64,000 bases of DNA from assembly GCF_958298935.1 (NCBI RefSeq), contig NC_084921.1, positions 55,601,001-55,665,000 on the forward strand, written 5' to 3'. The stretch's first letter is position 1, and each line of letters begins with the position of its first letter. Of this stretch, positions 35,413 through 48,130 are shown piece by piece. The stretch is from Phragmites australis (taxonomy: Eukaryota; Streptophyta; Magnoliopsida; Poales; Poaceae). The notes beneath the pieces are model-generated. The model saw only the letters and a list, made by a program, of their open reading frames with translations, was not told the origin of the DNA and did no database searches. The translations under genes were made by a program, and so were the position numbers.

Positions 35413-37478
35413 ATGGCGGCTTCGCTGGTAAGAGCGGTGGCGGCGGCGGCAATGGTGGTGGTGGTGGTGGTGAGTACTCCGGCGACTGCCGCCGTAGCAG
35501 CCAAGTACCCGCCGCTGGCCCCGGGCCTGTCGTTCGACTTCTACAAGAGCAGCTGCCCCAAGGCCGAGTCCATCGTCAAGGACTTCCTCAAGTCGGCCAT
35601 CCAGCAGAACGTCGGCCTCGCCGCCGCGCTCATCCGCCTCCACTTCCACGACTGCTTCGTCCAAGTAAACAAGAACAGACTGCTCCATCCTCTCCTGTGA
35701 TCATGCATGAGATCAGAGCGAGGAACTTTTAACTAACCTGTACTGTACGTGCTGGTGCAGGGCTGCGACGGCTCCATCCTGTTGGACTCGACGCCCACCG
35801 AGCAGAGCGAGCAGGTTTACATCCCCAACCAGACGCTCCGCCCCGCGGCGTTCAAGGCCATCAACGACATCCGCGACCGCCTCGACAAGGCCTGCGGCCG
35901 CGTCGTCTCCTGCGCCGACATCGTCGCCCTCTCCGCCCGCGACTCCGTCCAGCTGGTACATCTGACGTTTCTTTTTTTTTTTCCGAACCGAACCCACAGG
36001 AGAGATGTTTATTATATTAATGAAAAAAAAGGTCCGACAAACTAGGTTGCTTAATTAATTGAGAGAAAACTACAAATATATTGGACAAACTATTTAGCTA
36101 GATTGGCCTACAGCACCATAGGAAAAAACTACTCAAAAAAACACATCACCAAATCATCTACCTAACTAAATTAGGCTAAAGATGAACAAAACAACGATAG
36201 ACCAAAACCAGCATCCACTCAAAGACGGGAAAGGAAACTCTATGAACGTTTTTAAGAAGGGCACGACGTTAAAAATATCATTGTCGTTTATCCAAAAAAA
36301 CTAAAATTGAGTTTTTACTCGACGAAGCTCTCAAATTTAGCAAGAAACACCATCTTCACGAAAGGAAACAACGCCCGAGGACGACGCTGGCAACAAAAAG
36401 TGCTTTCGCCTGATGGTCCCGACCCAACCAGGTCAAAGGAGGTCAAAAGTGGTCAAACCACAAAGCTCATCGTAGCCGCCCGCGACGCTATCGATCCCTC
36501 GAACACGTGCAGTCCAAAAGCCACCATCGAGTCTCCAGAGAAAGAGACAGATGGATAGATAAGGGAAGGAGCTCCTTCCGTAAAACATTGGAGGGGCCGG
36601 AACGAAAATGAACATCCGTCTTCTCAAGTTCGTTGAGAACGTTGAATGGTCTCCTTGAGAAAAATGCAGGAGATAAATTAGATTAGTAGTAGTATAAACT
36701 ACTATAGCAACTTCTTCAACTGTATAATATACGTCCATGACAGCGACGTATAGTACGTTGAATCGTGAGATAAATTAATTGCTGCTAGTAGTAGTACATA
36801 AAGTAATTAATTTAGTAACTGATGCATGCATGGCTTGCGAATTTTGGCATGCAGGCTGGCGGGCCGGAGTACATGGCCCCCCTGGGCAGGCGTGACAGCC
36901 TGAGTCCGGCGTCGCAGCAGGCCGTCTTCGCCGGGCTCCCGCCGCCGACCTCCAACGTCACGGACCTCCTCGCGGTCCTGTCCAAGATCAACCTCGATGC
37001 CACCGACCTCGTGGCGCTCTCGGGCGGGCACACCGTCGGCATCGCGCACTGCCCGTCTTTCCAGAACCGCCTCTTCCCGACGCAGGACCCCACCCTGAAC
37101 CAGTGGTTCGCCGGCCGCCTGAAGCTCACCTGCCCCGTCCAGGGCGCCAACAACACCACCGTGAACGACATCCGCACGCCCAACACCTTCGACAACAAGT
37201 ACTACGTGGACCTGCTCAACCGGGAGGGGCTCTTCACCTCCGACCAGGACCTCTTCACCAACCGCACCACCAGGCCCATCGTCACCAAGTTCGCCCTGGA
37301 CCAGAACGCCTTCTTCGAGCAGTTCGTCTTCTCCTACGTGAAGATGGGGCAGATCCAGGTGCTGACGGGCTCGCAGGGGCAGATCCGCTCCAACTGCTCG
37401 GCGCGCAACCCCGACGCCGGCCTACCGTGGTCCGTCGTGGAGACCGTCGTCGAAGCCGCCGGGAGCCTCGTGCTCTAG
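35413..37478 (+). CDS. class III secretory peroxidase
   Basis: Three exons (35413-35664, 35761-35955, 36855-37478) give 356 aa. Residues 1 to about 30 form a signal peptide (hydrophobic AMVVVVVVSTPATAAVAA). The distal haem site is LIRLHFHDCF with the Ca-binding GCDGSILLD, split by intron 1. The proximal haem site is DLVALSGGHTVGIAHC. Eight cysteines match the family's four disulfides (SSC, HDC, GCD, KAC, VSC, AHC, LTC, SNC). Such enzymes use hydrogen peroxide to oxidise phenolics or generate radicals in the apoplast or vacuole. The protein ends in a hydrophobic tail (WSVVETVVEAAGSLVL) longer than the usual end; such extensions can direct vacuolar sorting, but this is inference. Intron 2 is 899 bp. 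A broken duplicate of the last exon lies 2 kb downstream. Confidence 0.95.
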
Positions 37479-39480
37479 ATCGATAGACTTCTACTAGCTA
37501 GAAGAACATGGCACACGGTGGATCGAGCTAGTGTTTGCTAGGCTTGAGATACTTCGTGTTCGCGAGCGAGCTTTGAGCCTTTGAGCACGTTGATCTTTTG
37601 TTGGCCATACATGTCAAGCCGGCGATCGAATCAGTGGCAATGGAGCTGCGTGTAACTCTTTTTTCTTCCTGACGACTTCATACATCAATAGGTGGGTGCA
37701 TCATATATTCTGAAATAACTCATAAATAACGACCGGTAGACATACTTCACCTTGCAACGACCATCTCCATAATGGGATTGATAAAGATTAGCCCAAGTGG
37801 TACCAATCCTCCCGACATGGCAAACTGCCCAACAAGCACCCAAAATGCCCATTTCTCGTAATACCAACTCCCCAGGATTTATATCCTTTAGACGGTATGA
37901 AGGTGTATGAATATCATAGTGCAACTCCATTTGAGAGTTTAATGTTGGACGACACCAACCTCTCATGTAACTCCGTGTACCGGTATTAATCACGGCACAA
38001 TGATAGTGACCGGCCTTTATCTCGATATGAAGTGCATATCTATGCACATGAATCGACATAAAAGCATCAAAAGGATGCCAAACATAATCCCCCATCCATG
38101 AATAAACCATGGCAAGATCAAAATCAGTAGAGCAGCATGGTTTCGATTCACAAAATATGATATAACGTACACCATGCACCACCGAGCAATCAACACTCAT
38201 AATCTAAATAAATTAGGGAAGCGACCATGCTAATATAACATTCATAAGCACAAAGCATGATTCTCTCACATAGCTTAACAACCAATACCCATAAAATGAT
38301 TGAACATGGAAAAATAAACCATAGGGTTGTGCACTTCATTTTAGTTTCAAGTGGTGCAAAACATCAATATAGACATAGCATTAGCCACACCCTACGTCAC
38401 TTGCCTTTTACTGATGGTGGTGGAGGAAGTTCGCCTAAACATGATCGGAGGTACCTCCACCTGCACAAGCATATTTTAGGTGCCAAGGTCATGGCAAAAT
38501 CACACAAAAGCAAGTGCATGCTCCCTACTTCGATTTCCCCAAGTTGTTTCCCATCATGACACTGACAATTTTCAAGTGCATTCAATGGAATTAAATCTGT
38601 AACTCCAGGTTAGGCACTAATTGTTGACATGTAAGCAACAATATCCTTGCCAAGATTCAACACGACCGTCTTATATGTATTTGCATCAACCGTGAACTAA
38701 CATAACATTGACCATAGCAAAGGACGACTCTGCATCGCCAAAACGACATGACCAACACCATAGGTTTCTAATTACCAACCCTAACCAGCCTAGGAGCAAC
38801 TAAAGACTACATAGAAATTACCATTGACGCGAAGATCGCGGGTCGACGACGGATTTTGGCAAATCCCGCGAAATCCACCCTTTTTTCCCCCTTTTTCCCT
38901 CTTCTTCCTCCTTCTTCCTCCTTTCTTCTTCTTCTTCTTCTTCTTCTTCTTCTTCTTCTTCTTCTTCTTCTTCTTCTTCTTCTTTCCTTTTCCTCTTCCT
39001 TCTTTATTCTTCTTTTTTCTTATTCTCTTCCTCCTTCTCCTTGCCGTCTGCCCCTCCTGCCCTCATCGGCCGACGGTGACGCTTTGATGAGAGGCGGTCG
39101 GAGGTTCGGCGATAGCGGCGGCGCCCGACGGCTAGCAGGACGGTGGCGGCTGGGGCGTGGCGACAGGTTGGTGACGACCGGCGGCGGTTGCCGGTAGCGG
39201 CGGTCTGCGGGCGGTGGCTAGGGTTTGGATGGTGCGGTGGGGCGGTCGAGCGGTCTCTGGATGGATCGGGGTGGTAGCCGATCCATCCGGCCCTTTTTTC
39301 TTTCCCATCCAACGGTATAGATTTATTGGACTCGCAACAGACTTACCGGGTGTCCAAACATGATGTTTAAAAAGTCTAACAGATTCATCTCAACGAGATC
39401 TTTGCATCCACAGTCTCCAATCATCCATCCGAGCTACAGATCTAAAAAGTAAAATTTCGTACTCCTAAGAGTCCTATACA
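37479..39480. other. repeat-like spacer between the peroxidase and its duplicated fragment
   Basis: After about 200 bp of peroxidase 3' flank comes sequence that looks like unclassified mobile-element DNA. It includes an uninterrupted minus-strand open frame at 38200-37685 (171 codons, Cys/His/Trp-rich, e.g. SWMGDYVWHPFDAFMSIHVH) that matches no family I know. It also includes a pyrimidine-rich block and a GC-rich block (39060-39260). No element ends could be fixed. Confidence 0.4.
38923..38983. repeat. CTT trinucleotide microsatellite
   Basis: An uninterrupted (CTT)n run of about 20 units at the 3' side of a pyrimidine-rich stretch. Confidence 0.95.
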
Positions 39481-39830
39481 ACAATTACTACATGGACCTG
39501 CTCAACCAGGAGGGGCTTTCACCTCTGACCAGAGCCTCTTCACCAATGGCATCACCAGGCCCATGTCACCAAGTTCGCCTTGGACCAGAACACCTTCTTC
39601 GAGCAGTTCGTCTTCTCCTACGTGAAGATGGGGCAGATCCAGGTGCTGACGAGCTCGCAGGGGCAGGTCCGCTCCAATTGCTCGGCGTGCAACCCTGGCG
39701 CCAGCCTATCGTGGTCTGTCGCGGAGACCGTCATCGAAGCCACCGAGAGCCTCATGCTCTAGATCGATCGAGTACTACTAGAAGAACTTGGCACATGGTG
39801 GATCAAGCTAATGAGTTTGCATGTTTTCTT
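39481..39830 (+). pseudogene. truncated duplicate of the peroxidase last exon
   Basis: About 290 bp aligns with the end of peroxidase exon 3 (from about 37195). It carries YYMDLLNQEGL, a frameshifted stretch, then NTFFEQFVFSYVKMGQIQVL and the C-terminal TVIEATESLML with a stop at the matching place. Homology continues into the 3' flank (AGAAGAACTTGGCACATGG). Indels near 39521 and 39572 break the frame and the haem-binding regions are absent, so it cannot encode an enzyme. Confidence 0.9.
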
Positions 39831-39980
39831 GCTTAGATTTCTATTTATTTTGAGCGTTGGAGTTGTTTTAATATTTATTTAGGATAAGATTGTTTACTTG
39901 TTTTAAAGTTCGGTAGAAATAATTTTTAGTTAGGGATCAATTTACCCTCTCTTGGGCCATTCGATTATTTCAACGAGATT

Positions 39981-40187
39981 GCCGAAGGTGGAAGAGGAGG
40001 GGGTCAAGGGTTGTGGCGGTGAGAAAACCCTAGGCTAGGGCTCTTTCTTTTTTCGCACGTACATTCAGGGTTAGTAGCGGGGTCGCTGATGGTGAAAGAG
40101 GAGGGAGTCAAGGGTTGTGGCAGTGAGAAAACCCTAAGCTAGGGTTGTTTCTTTTTTCGCACGCATGTCCGGGGTTAGGAGGGGATC
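39981..40187. repeat. about 103-bp tandem duplication
   Basis: Two adjacent units share GTCAAGGGTTGTGGC, GTGAGAAAACCCTA and TTTCTTTTTTCGCACG with scattered differences. Non-coding. Confidence 0.75.
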
Positions 40188-41329
40188 ACTATTTCTTTTG
40201 TTTGCTATAAGAGGTCTTTCATGTCAGTTTTTTTTCCTTAGTTGGAAGGGAAAATTGATCATATGTCTCAAAGTTGGTGTGACTTTTAATAATATGTCCT
40301 AAGTTGATCATCCTTTGATCATATGTTCTAAGTTTGTTGTCTAGTTTGATGATATATCTACATAGTTTCTTTTACAAATAAGAAGCAAATAACCCTGTAG
40401 AAAAACAAATTTGCCATTTACCTCTCTTTTCTGGATAGATCGATCCTCCTTAGCTCCTTCAAATCCAGGCTCAGGGACAGCAAATACACCCTAAGAACAC
40501 AAACTGAAATGCATAAACGTAATTCAAGTCAGTGAGCCAAGTTCGCACGTGCTAAACTCCTTACAGCTACGCGAGAGCCAAGCTCAGACTGCCATCAAAA
40601 TTCAAAACTTCATCAGGACAGGCCACCATACTTCGCCATAATACCTCAGAATTCGATAAACAGGAGCGAAGCTATCCTCAATGTATTCCACAGGGATAAT
40701 GCCAAAGGACATACGGCGGAAAACAGAAGGCCCAGAGGGTGACATACCGCGAACCGAAGTCTCGGAACCCGGAGGGCGGATGCGAAGTGTGAGGCCTGGA
40801 GGGTGACATACCGCGAAGTGAAGTCCCAGAGCCGGAGGGCGGTTGAACGTGAAGCGAAGTACAACGGTGGAGGACCAAAGGGCCACCCCGAGCGGAGCAG
40901 GGAACCGAAGGGAGAAGGGTCGAAGCCCAACCCGAAGGGGAGCTGCTATCAGAGCTAAAGGGCAGCGCGACACGTGTCATAGAGGATACGTGTCGGGCTC
41001 TAGTCAGCTAGGGTTTTGTAACTATGTATAGACCATAGTGTCCCGGAATATTCTTTAAATATTCTGGAGTATTTTTTTCAACAAGACGATTACAACCAAT
41101 AGAAGACGCTTCTGACCTCTACATATCAAAGATGCACACAACCCAAAAAAGATGAAAACAAGTAGCAAGAAATACTAGGAAAAAGAAGTGTGAGCACGGT
41201 TTACTCAATAGCAGCTCCTTTAACTAAAAGTTCCGAATCTGAAGCCTAAAACCCCAACCAAGGCTGCTGAAGAACCTGACTCGAGCCTCGTGCATGCCGT
41301 AGCAACTGTCTCTTGCAAGTCCTGCCGAA
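40188..41329. other. intergenic, with a short GC-rich repeat
   Basis: At about 40735-40850 a unit containing AGGGTGACATACCGCGAA is present twice in tandem, about 62 bp apart. No coding sequence was recognised elsewhere. Confidence 0.5.
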
Positions 41330-41781
41330 GAAGCACAGATCAGCATATTCTGTGAGGGTTTCTCATCATAAGGCGCCTTCCTGGGATCACTGCCTCGAGT
41401 ACTGGAGAGAGAGCATCGCAAGGCCTGACAGGGTTTTTTCCCTCAAGTACGAGGAGATGATGTCAAAGCCGGTGAAGCATGTCATAAGGCCTGCAGCGTT
41501 CTGGGCGTCCCATTCACCGGCGAGGAAGAAGAAGACGGGGTTCCCGAGGAGGTGTGAGGCTGTACAGCTTCGAGAAGTTTAGCAGCTTGCAGGCCAATCA
41601 GGCAGGGAACATTGCGATTGCGAGGAGGGACAACAACCACCTGTTGTGGAGAAGTCAGCTTTCTTCAGGAGAGGGAAGGTGGGGGATATACTGAGTGAAT
41701 CACATGAGTGAAGAGATGGAGAGAAAGTTGGACTGCATGGTGGAAGACAAACTCAAGGGGTCCGGCCTTGTGTTTTTTTAA
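41330..41781 (+). pseudogene. sulfotransferase pseudogene 1 (3' half only)
   Basis: Frames read FCEGF, then WDHCLEYWRESIARPDRV, LKYEEMMSKPVKHV, then a frameshifted stretch and finally NHMSEEMERKL near 41700, with a stop at the same place as the intact copy. The PAPS-binding N-terminal half is missing and several indels break the frame. Its 3' flank resembles that of the intact gene at 55100-56083, so it is a decayed tandem duplicate. Confidence 0.9.
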
Positions 41782-43228
41782 TGTGTGCGTGTCGATCTCC
41801 TATATTTTCTTGGTATCTTTCATGTGAGCACGATCGAATAGACAAGTCATACATTGCAATGCAAAGTTTACGAATGGAATTTCTGTTTACTTTTTTTCTT
41901 CTTCTTGAGATGAATGAAATTTCTATTTCCTTGGCAAATACAGGTAGCCTTGTGCTTTGATCGATTTTTATACTTTTCCTTTCCTTTACTTTACTTGACT
42001 TGCTCGTATCATATGTGTGGACAACATCATTTTTCTTTTTCTTCTAGGTAAGAATAAAGAGACATGAATTTCCTGATGAAACTCGAACTTTTTGAGACCG
42101 ATGTATCCGCTTAGACACAGATACAGTAATTTGGTTATGTGAAATTATTGTGATTCAACTATACAAGTATACATATGTTTGCTGTTTTTTACAAAGTTGA
42201 TTCCGGATTGTATCCCTGGAATAGCTGAGCATGTTGTAATACATCTGGTTTTGTTAGTTTTGAGTGTATTTGTTTTTTTTTTTCTTTCTATCATGTTTAA
42301 CAATTGTTTTTAATGTTTTGCCAAGAAACTCGTACGTACATTTAAGTCGGGGAACATGAATTATGAGTAGCCATAAAAGGTATGAAAATTAGCTTCACAA
42401 TCGCCGGCCGTGCTGTCCAAGGTGAAGCTGGGCGCCAACAATCTGGTGGTGCTCGAAAATGCAATTCCGCATGAGCTTGCACATTTATGACCTCGACTGT
42501 TCATCTCTACTATTTGATATTCATCAATCTGTTGATTCTCTTATTTGTTTTTTCATTACGAATCTCAATATAAATATATGATTTTGATAAACTATATATT
42601 TGTATATCTTAGTAGAATTTTTATATTCGTGCTCGGAAATGCAACTCCACACCGGGTGCAGCGGATTCACGTGCACCGGCCAAGGGCAGCAACGAGAAGA
42701 CGTACGTTCGACAGCAAGTACACTCTTCACCCACCGGCCGAAGAGCCAGCAGGATCCGTGGCAATTGAAGGTGGAGCTCATGGTAGGGTAGGCAAGACAA
42801 GTTGCTTTAAGACGGAAGAAGGTGCGGTTAGTTGGTGGCCGCCGCGCCTTTCGCCGGGAAGCCGAACCGATCGGTGACCCTCTCACCTCTTGCTGATACT
42901 AGTATCGTTGCATTGGGAATTGTAACCTGTTCTTTGCTCGTGGCCAGAGCCGGGGTTAAAGTTCTTTACTATATATGCTAGAACGTAAGTAGCATACATG
43001 AAACCAGCACAACAAGTTAACACTCAAATTAGGGCTGCACTTGATCTGTCTAGGAAATAGAGATTTCATTCATCTCAAGAAAAAAAGTAAACAGAAATTT
43101 CATTTCTAAATTTTGCATTGCAATGGATGACTTGTTTATTCGTGCTCACATGAAAGATATCAAAACATACAATACAAGGAAATTTAAGAGACAAGCACAC
43201 ATTAAAAAAGCACAAGGCCGGACCCTTT
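41757..43228. repeat. inverted pair of sulfotransferase 3'-end sequences
   Basis: The arm at 41757-41931 (end of pseudogene 1 plus 3' flank) and the arm at 43052-43228 are reverse complements over about 175 bp with moderate divergence. For example, GGTCCGGCCTTGTG at 41759 pairs with CACAAGGCCGGACC near 43211. The second arm is all that remains here of an oppositely oriented sulfotransferase copy. The roughly 1.1 kb between holds no recognised gene. Confidence 0.8.
41932..43051. other. spacer within the inverted repeat
   Basis: Its first 400 bp parallels the 3' flank of the intact sulfotransferase (compare 42075-42320 with 56170-56420), supporting tandem duplication. A GC-richer block at 42640-42880 has open frames but no recognisable protein. 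Confidence 0.5.
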
Positions 43229-43333
43229 TGCCTAATATAATTTCGCAGACAAATATAATCCTTCTGCTAGATCAATAATTAATTACAAGAATCTTCAGCT
43301 ATATATATGCTCGATCGTCTAGCCAGAGCAGCA

Positions 43334-43529
43334 TGTCAATGTAAATGGCGCTGCCTGCCTTTCCATGGAGCAGGACGTCTCATATTTATAGATCAAGAAT
43401 ACATGACAGGTTTACATGCGGCATATAGCGCGCAAATAGGAAGGAGACACAGCTCCTAATTACAGATGATAACCTGCTAAGAATAGTTCATATGATTCTA
43501 GGAATAGATATTGCCTTCTATGTTTAACA
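43334..43529 (-). repeat. copia 3' LTR
   Basis: Downstream LTR of the minus-strand element, 196 bp, TGTTAAACA...TTGACA on the coding strand. No difference from the partner LTR was seen. Confidence 0.95.
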
Positions 43530-43536
43530 CCCCCCC

Positions 43537-46500
43537 TCAATCTGGATGGTGTGCAACTAAGTTCAGATTGCGCCGAAGATTAGAGAATGCAGCGACCGGT
43601 AGCGGCTTCGTCATGATATCAGCGATTTGATCTTTGGATGAGATGAAGCGTACTTCCAACTGACGAGAGGCAACACGCTCCCGGACAAAATGATAATCCA
43701 CTTCAACATGTTTAGTGCGGCGATGAAAAATCGGATTGGCCGAGAGATAAGTAGCCCCAATGTTGTCGCACCATAAGCTCGGCGGTCGATGTTGAGAAAT
43801 TCCGAGTTCACGAAGCAGCACTTGGATCCATATAACTTCAGCAGTAGCGTTAGCAACCGACTTGTATTCGGCCTCCGTGCTTGAGCGAGAGACGGTGGGC
43901 TGCTTGCGTGAGCTCCAGGAGATAAGATTACCGCCAAAATAGATGGCATAGCCACCTGTGCTGCGCCGATCGTCCGGATTGCCTGCCCAATCCGCATCCG
44001 AAAATGCACTGAGAAAGGAGGACTCCGATCTTGTGATGCATAGGCCCAAGTCCGAAGTGGCATGGAGGTAACGCAGGATGCGTTTGACTGCCGCCCAATG
44101 AGTTGTTGTAGGTGCCGAGAGGAATTGGCACACACGATTGACACAAAAAGATATATCCGGTCGTGTCAATGAGAGGTATTGGAGAGTACCAACAACACTT
44201 CTATAGCGTGTAGCATCTTCAGTTGAGAGAGGAGTACCACTTGCTAACATCAACTTATCGGTAGGGAGCATAGGTGTGGACACATGATTGGAGGATGCCA
44301 TGTTGGTGCGCTTCAAGATATCTTTGATATATTTGTGTTGTGTCAAGATGAGGCCGGTTGAAGTAGGATGCACTTCAATACCAAGAAAATAACTCAAGGG
44401 TCCAAGGTCTTTTACCGCAAATTCAGCTTGGAGTTGAGTAAGGAGACGATCTGTGGCCGATGATGAAGAGCTCACAATGATGATATCATCCACATAGATG
44501 AGAATGTACATCTGAATGCCACCTTTGTTGAATATAAACAATGAAACATCGGCTTTAGAGGCAGAAAAACCCAGCTGTAATAACTTGCCACTTAGACGAG
44601 AGAACCACGCCCTTGGTGCCTGTTTGAGGCCATATAATGACTTGTCCAGCTTGCACAAATAAGTAGGGTGATCCGAGTTCACAAAACCAGGCGGTTGTTT
44701 CATATAAACATCCTCATCAAGATGGCCATGGAGAAAAGCATTTTGAATATCAATTTGGCAAAGAGACCAACCACGAGAGACGGCAAGTGATAGAAGAAGA
44801 TGAATAGTAGTAGGCTTTATCACCGGGCTGAAGGTATCATCATAATCCACGCCATACTGTTGTTTGAAGCCTTTCGCCACCAAGCGAGCTTTATAGCGAT
44901 CAATCGAACCATCCGCTTTGCGTTTCAATTTGAAAATCCACTTGCAATCAATGACATTGAGACCGGCACGAGGCGGGACAAGATGCCAAGTCTTATTCTT
45001 GAGAAGAGCCTGAAATTCTTCATTCATAGCTTCTCGCCAAAGAGGATGAGACTTGGCGTTGGTATAGCAGGTTGGTTCATCATCAGCAGTGCGGACTGCT
45101 GAGTATGTCACGGTACCATCGGTGCGCACTTTGGGCTTGGTGATCTTGTTGCTGAGGCGAGTACCATACCGGTGAGGTGCAGAATCAGGCGCTGCAGCAT
45201 CCGGTTGCACACCAGGAGCCGGGTGAGCATGTGATAACGCCGGGGTAGCCAACTCGCGGGGCGAGCCAGCCGACCGGTCGCCGGGCGAGTCGACAGCGCG
45301 CTGGGCACCCGTGTCGCCTGTCGGGTGGGAAGGGGGGCCGGGCGAGCGCTGCGCCGATCGTGGGGAGACAGGCGGGGACCCCGGACCAGGCAGATCCACA
45401 CGGGGTACGGGTGCCGCAGCACCAGCCGGCGCGCCTGCCGGGTCGCCTGCGCCGTCAGGGAATGTTGGCGCGGATCCCAAAGTTGATGCAGGTGCAGTGT
45501 GCCCAGGATCATCTGCATCCGAGATAGCTGCAGCCAAGGGGTTAGCAGGAAACAAATGCATATGATTAGTGCCCAAAATAACACTGCTACGATCCGGTGA
45601 ACTGGTGGTGGGGCTGGTTCGTTGGTGATTATTGGTGGATGAGGAATTAGTGGCGAAGGGAAATTGGCTCTCATCAAAAACAACGTCACGGGAGATGTAA
45701 ACACGGCCGGATTCCATGTCAAGGCATTTGTACCCTTTGTGATTTGAGCTATACCCAAGAAACACACACTCTTTTGATCTAAAAGAGAGTTTGTGTTTAT
45801 TATACGGTCGTAAATGAGGCCAACACGCACACCCAAAAATGCGAAGCATGGTGTAGTTCGGCGGGGCTTTGAACAAACGCTCAAGAGGGCACAAATTATC
45901 AATAACACGTGTTGGCAACCGGTTTATGAGGTAGGTGGCAGTAACAAACGCCTCATCCCAAAATTTTAATGGCATGGATGCATGAGCTAAGAGGGAGAGC
46001 CCGGTTTCAACAATGTGACGATGTTTGCGCTCGGCCGAACCATTTTGTTGATGGGTGTGGGGGCAAGACACATGATGAGAAATGCCAAGAGATCGAAAAA
46101 ATTGATTGTGAAGTTTTTGGTACTCCCCACCCCAATCGGATTGAACACATTTGATTTTAGTATCAAGGAGGCGTTCTACATGAGCTTGAAATTGCAAGAA
46201 GATACGCTGAACCTCAGTTCTATCATGCATCAAGTAAACCCAAGTAAATTTGCTGTAGTCATCGATAAAGCTTATGTAATAAGAGTACCCACCAACGGAT
46301 TTTGGGGCAGGACCCCAAACATCCGAAAACAGAAGTTCTAAAGGAGATGTGGAACGATGAATAGCATTATTGTATGGAAGTTGATGACTCTTGGCTAATT
46401 GACAAGCATTACATATGGTGGGACTCGATTCCTTAGAACAAGGAAGATTATTCAATCTTAAAATAGACCTAACGACTTGGGTAGAGGGGTGGCCGAACCG

Positions 46501-47856
46501 AGCATGCCACTGGTCTGGGGACACCTTGACATGGAGAAGGGCTTGTTTGAAGGACTCGATGTCGGAGAGCTTGATGGGATAGAGACCGGCTTCACTTGTG
46601 CCTTCCAGAAGAATTTGCCTCGTTGCTATGTCCTTTATGAAAAAATGATGAGGATGAAATTCAAAAAAGACATGATTATCACGAGCTAATTTATGAACGG
46701 AAAGAAGATGTTTGGCAATTTCAGGAACATGAAGAACATTGTCTAGGGTTAGGGATCTAGTAGCAGTATTAATTGAACAAGAACCAATATGCAAAATGTG
46801 CAAACCTGCCCCATTGCCAACTTGGACGGTCTCACCACCATGGTACTGTTCACGGAGAGCGAGGCGATCCAAGTCACTGGTGATGTGATCGGTAGCCCCG
46901 GTGTCGATATACCAGTTAGGATCGACCTTGTAGGAAGTGGTTGTAGCAGCAGCAGCGAAGGGTTGCTCCTCCTGGTAGGATTCATCCATGCGATACCAGC
47001 ATTTGACCGCGGTGTGGTTCTCTTTGACACAGATTTGGCACGGTGGGCGCTTGGGCCGGTCATAGCTTGGAGCAGATCCATGACCGCGGCCATGGAACGG
47101 TGGAGGCCCACGACCGCGCCCACGCGCAGGCGATGCACCACGACCACGTCCGCGCGGCGCGCCCCCACGACCAGCAAAATTGGTGGCGGCGCCCACGTTG
47201 AGTCGTGTCTCGGCCTGGTTCAGCGCCTGGCGAGACTCAAAGGCGAGGAGGTAGGCGTAGACGTCGTCGAGGGAGAGGGCTTCGGTCTTGGTCGTCATGG
47301 AGGTCACAAACGAATCGTAGTCCGATCCGAGACCCGCCAGGAGGTACGCGATAATTTCATCATTGCTGAGAGGAGCATCGGTAGCGGCAAGCTCATAGGT
47401 GAGCCCTTTGATCTTGCGAAAATAGTCATTGGCGGACATATCTCGCTTCTTCATGGTGGCGAGATCGATGCGAACCTGAACGGCTCGAGCGCGCACAGCA
47501 GAGGAGAACATGCGCTGCAAGGTATCCCAGGCTTCTTTGGCGGTCGTGGCAGCCATGACATCAAGGAGGAGATCCTCGGTCATGGAGGAGAGAAGACCGC
47601 TCAGAAGTTGCTGATCTTGGTCATACCACCGGTCATAAGCCGGATTGGGAACTTGCTCGGTGCCTTCAGCGTTGGACGACGCAACGAGTTTAGGTGGCGC
47701 GGTAACTGATCCATCAATGTATCCGATCAGTTTGGTACTCCTCAGATAGGGAAGAAGTTGCGCACGCCACAGCATATAGTTGGATTTGTTGAGGCGAATG
47801 GTAACGGCATGGTGGATAGGGGTCGGGGCAAAGGTAGTGGAGCTAGAGCTGGCCAT
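43537..47856 (-). CDS. copia gag-pol polyprotein (1439 aa)
   Basis: A single open frame carries every domain in copia order. Gag comes first with a CCHC knuckle ([14 protein letters not shown], about residue 275), then protease ([10 protein letters not shown], about 320). Integrase follows with its HHCC zinc region and D-D-E residues ([30 protein letters not shown]). Reverse transcriptase has [20 protein letters not shown] and the catalytic YVDDIIIV. RNase H has [16 protein letters not shown] and [10 protein letters not shown]. No stop or frameshift interrupts it, unlike every other element in the window. Together with the LTR identity this makes it potentially autonomous. Open frames on the opposite strand (for example 46789-47709) are its shadows. 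Confidence 0.95.
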   Translation of the reverse strand: MASSSSTTFAPTPIHHAVTIRLNKSNYMLWRAQLLPYLRSTKLIGYIDGSVTAPPKLVASSNAEGTEQVPNPAYDRWYDQDQQLLSGLLSSMTEDLLLDVMAATTAKEAWDTLQRMFSSAVRARAVQVRIDLATMKKRDMSANDYFRKIKGLTYELAATDAPLSNDEIIAYLLAGLGSDYDSFVTSMTTKTEALSLDDVYAYLLAFESRQALNQAETRLNVGAATNFAGRGGAPRGRGRGASPARGRGRGPPPFHGRGHGSAPSYDRPKRPPCQICVKENHTAVKCWYRMDESYQEEQPFAAAATTTSYKVDPNWYIDTGATDHITSDLDRLALREQYHGGETVQVGNGAGLHILHIGSCSINTATRSLTLDNVLHVPEIAKHLLSVHKLARDNHVFFEFHPHHFFIKDIATRQILLEGTSEAGLYPIKLSDIESFKQALLHVKVSPDQWHARFGHPSTQVVRSILRLNNLPCSKESSPTICNACQLAKSHQLPYNNAIHRSTSPLELLFSDVWGPAPKSVGGYSYYISFIDDYSKFTWVYLMHDRTEVQRIFLQFQAHVERLLDTKIKCVQSDWGGEYQKLHNQFFRSLGISHHVSCPHTHQQNGSAERKHRHIVETGLSLLAHASMPLKFWDEAFVTATYLINRLPTRVIDNLCPLERLFKAPPNYTMLRIFGCACWPHLRPYNKHKLSFRSKECVFLGYSSNHKGYKCLDMESGRVYISRDVVFDESQFPFATNSSSTNNHQRTSPTTSSPDRSSVILGTNHMHLFPANPLAAAISDADDPGHTAPASTLGSAPTFPDGAGDPAGAPAGAAAPVPRVDLPGPGSPPVSPRSAQRSPGPPSHPTGDTGAQRAVDSPGDRSAGSPRELATPALSHAHPAPGVQPDAAAPDSAPHRYGTRLSNKITKPKVRTDGTVTYSAVRTADDEPTCYTNAKSHPLWREAMNEEFQALLKNKTWHLVPPRAGLNVIDCKWIFKLKRKADGSIDRYKARLVAKGFKQQYGVDYDDTFSPVIKPTTIHLLLSLAVSRGWSLCQIDIQNAFLHGHLDEDVYMKQPPGFVNSDHPTYLCKLDKSLYGLKQAPRAWFSRLSGKLLQLGFSASKADVSLFIFNKGGIQMYILIYVDDIIIVSSSSSATDRLLTQLQAEFAVKDLGPLSYFLGIEVHPTSTGLILTQHKYIKDILKRTNMASSNHVSTPMLPTDKLMLASGTPLSTEDATRYRSVVGTLQYLSLTRPDISFCVNRVCQFLSAPTTTHWAAVKRILRYLHATSDLGLCITRSESSFLSAFSDADWAGNPDDRRSTGGYAIYFGGNLISWSSRKQPTVSRSSTEAEYKSVANATAEVIWIQVLLRELGISQHRPPSLWCDNIGATYLSANPIFHRRTKHVEVDYHFVRERVASRQLEVRFISSKDQIADIMTKPLPVAAFSNLRRNLNLVAHHPD

Positions 47857-47934
47857 GGTAGAAGAGATGGTGGAAGGGGAGGAAGAAGAAGTCGTAGACG
47901 ACAGTTCGTAGAAAAAACTATGGCTCTGTTACCA

Positions 47935-48130
47935 TGTCAATGTAAATGGCGCTGCCTGCCTTTCCATGGAGCAGGACGTCTCATATTTATAGATCAAGAA
48001 TACATGACAGGTTTACATGCGGCATATAGCGCGCAAATAGGAAGGAGACACAGCTCCTAATTACAGATGATAACCTGCTAAGAATAGTTCATATGATTCT
48101 AGGAATAGATATTGCCTTCTATGTTTAACA
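47935..48130 (-). repeat. copia 5' LTR
   Basis: Upstream LTR of the minus-strand element, 196 bp, followed on the coding strand by the primer-binding site. Confidence 0.95.

Larger units (their letters stand above)
43334..48130 (-). mobile_element. full-length Ty1/copia LTR retrotransposon, apparently recent
   Basis: The element is 4797 bp with 196-bp LTRs (43334-43529 and 47935-48130) that read as identical. It is flanked by a perfect 5-bp target duplication, CAGCA (43329-43333 and 48131-48135). On its coding strand the primer-binding site TGGTAACAGAGCC follows the 5' LTR directly, and a G-rich polypurine tract precedes the 3' LTR. One uninterrupted gag-pol frame lies inside. The insertion point is about 85 bp upstream of the start codon of sulfotransferase pseudogene 2. 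Confidence 0.97.

Noticed and set aside
45108..45908. 266-codon minus-strand frame overlapping gag-pol
   Set aside because: An alternative frame of the intact polyprotein in its low-complexity Pro/Ala linker; no independent start or domain.
46789..47709. 306-codon plus-strand open frame
   Set aside because: It is the antisense shadow of the copia gag region.
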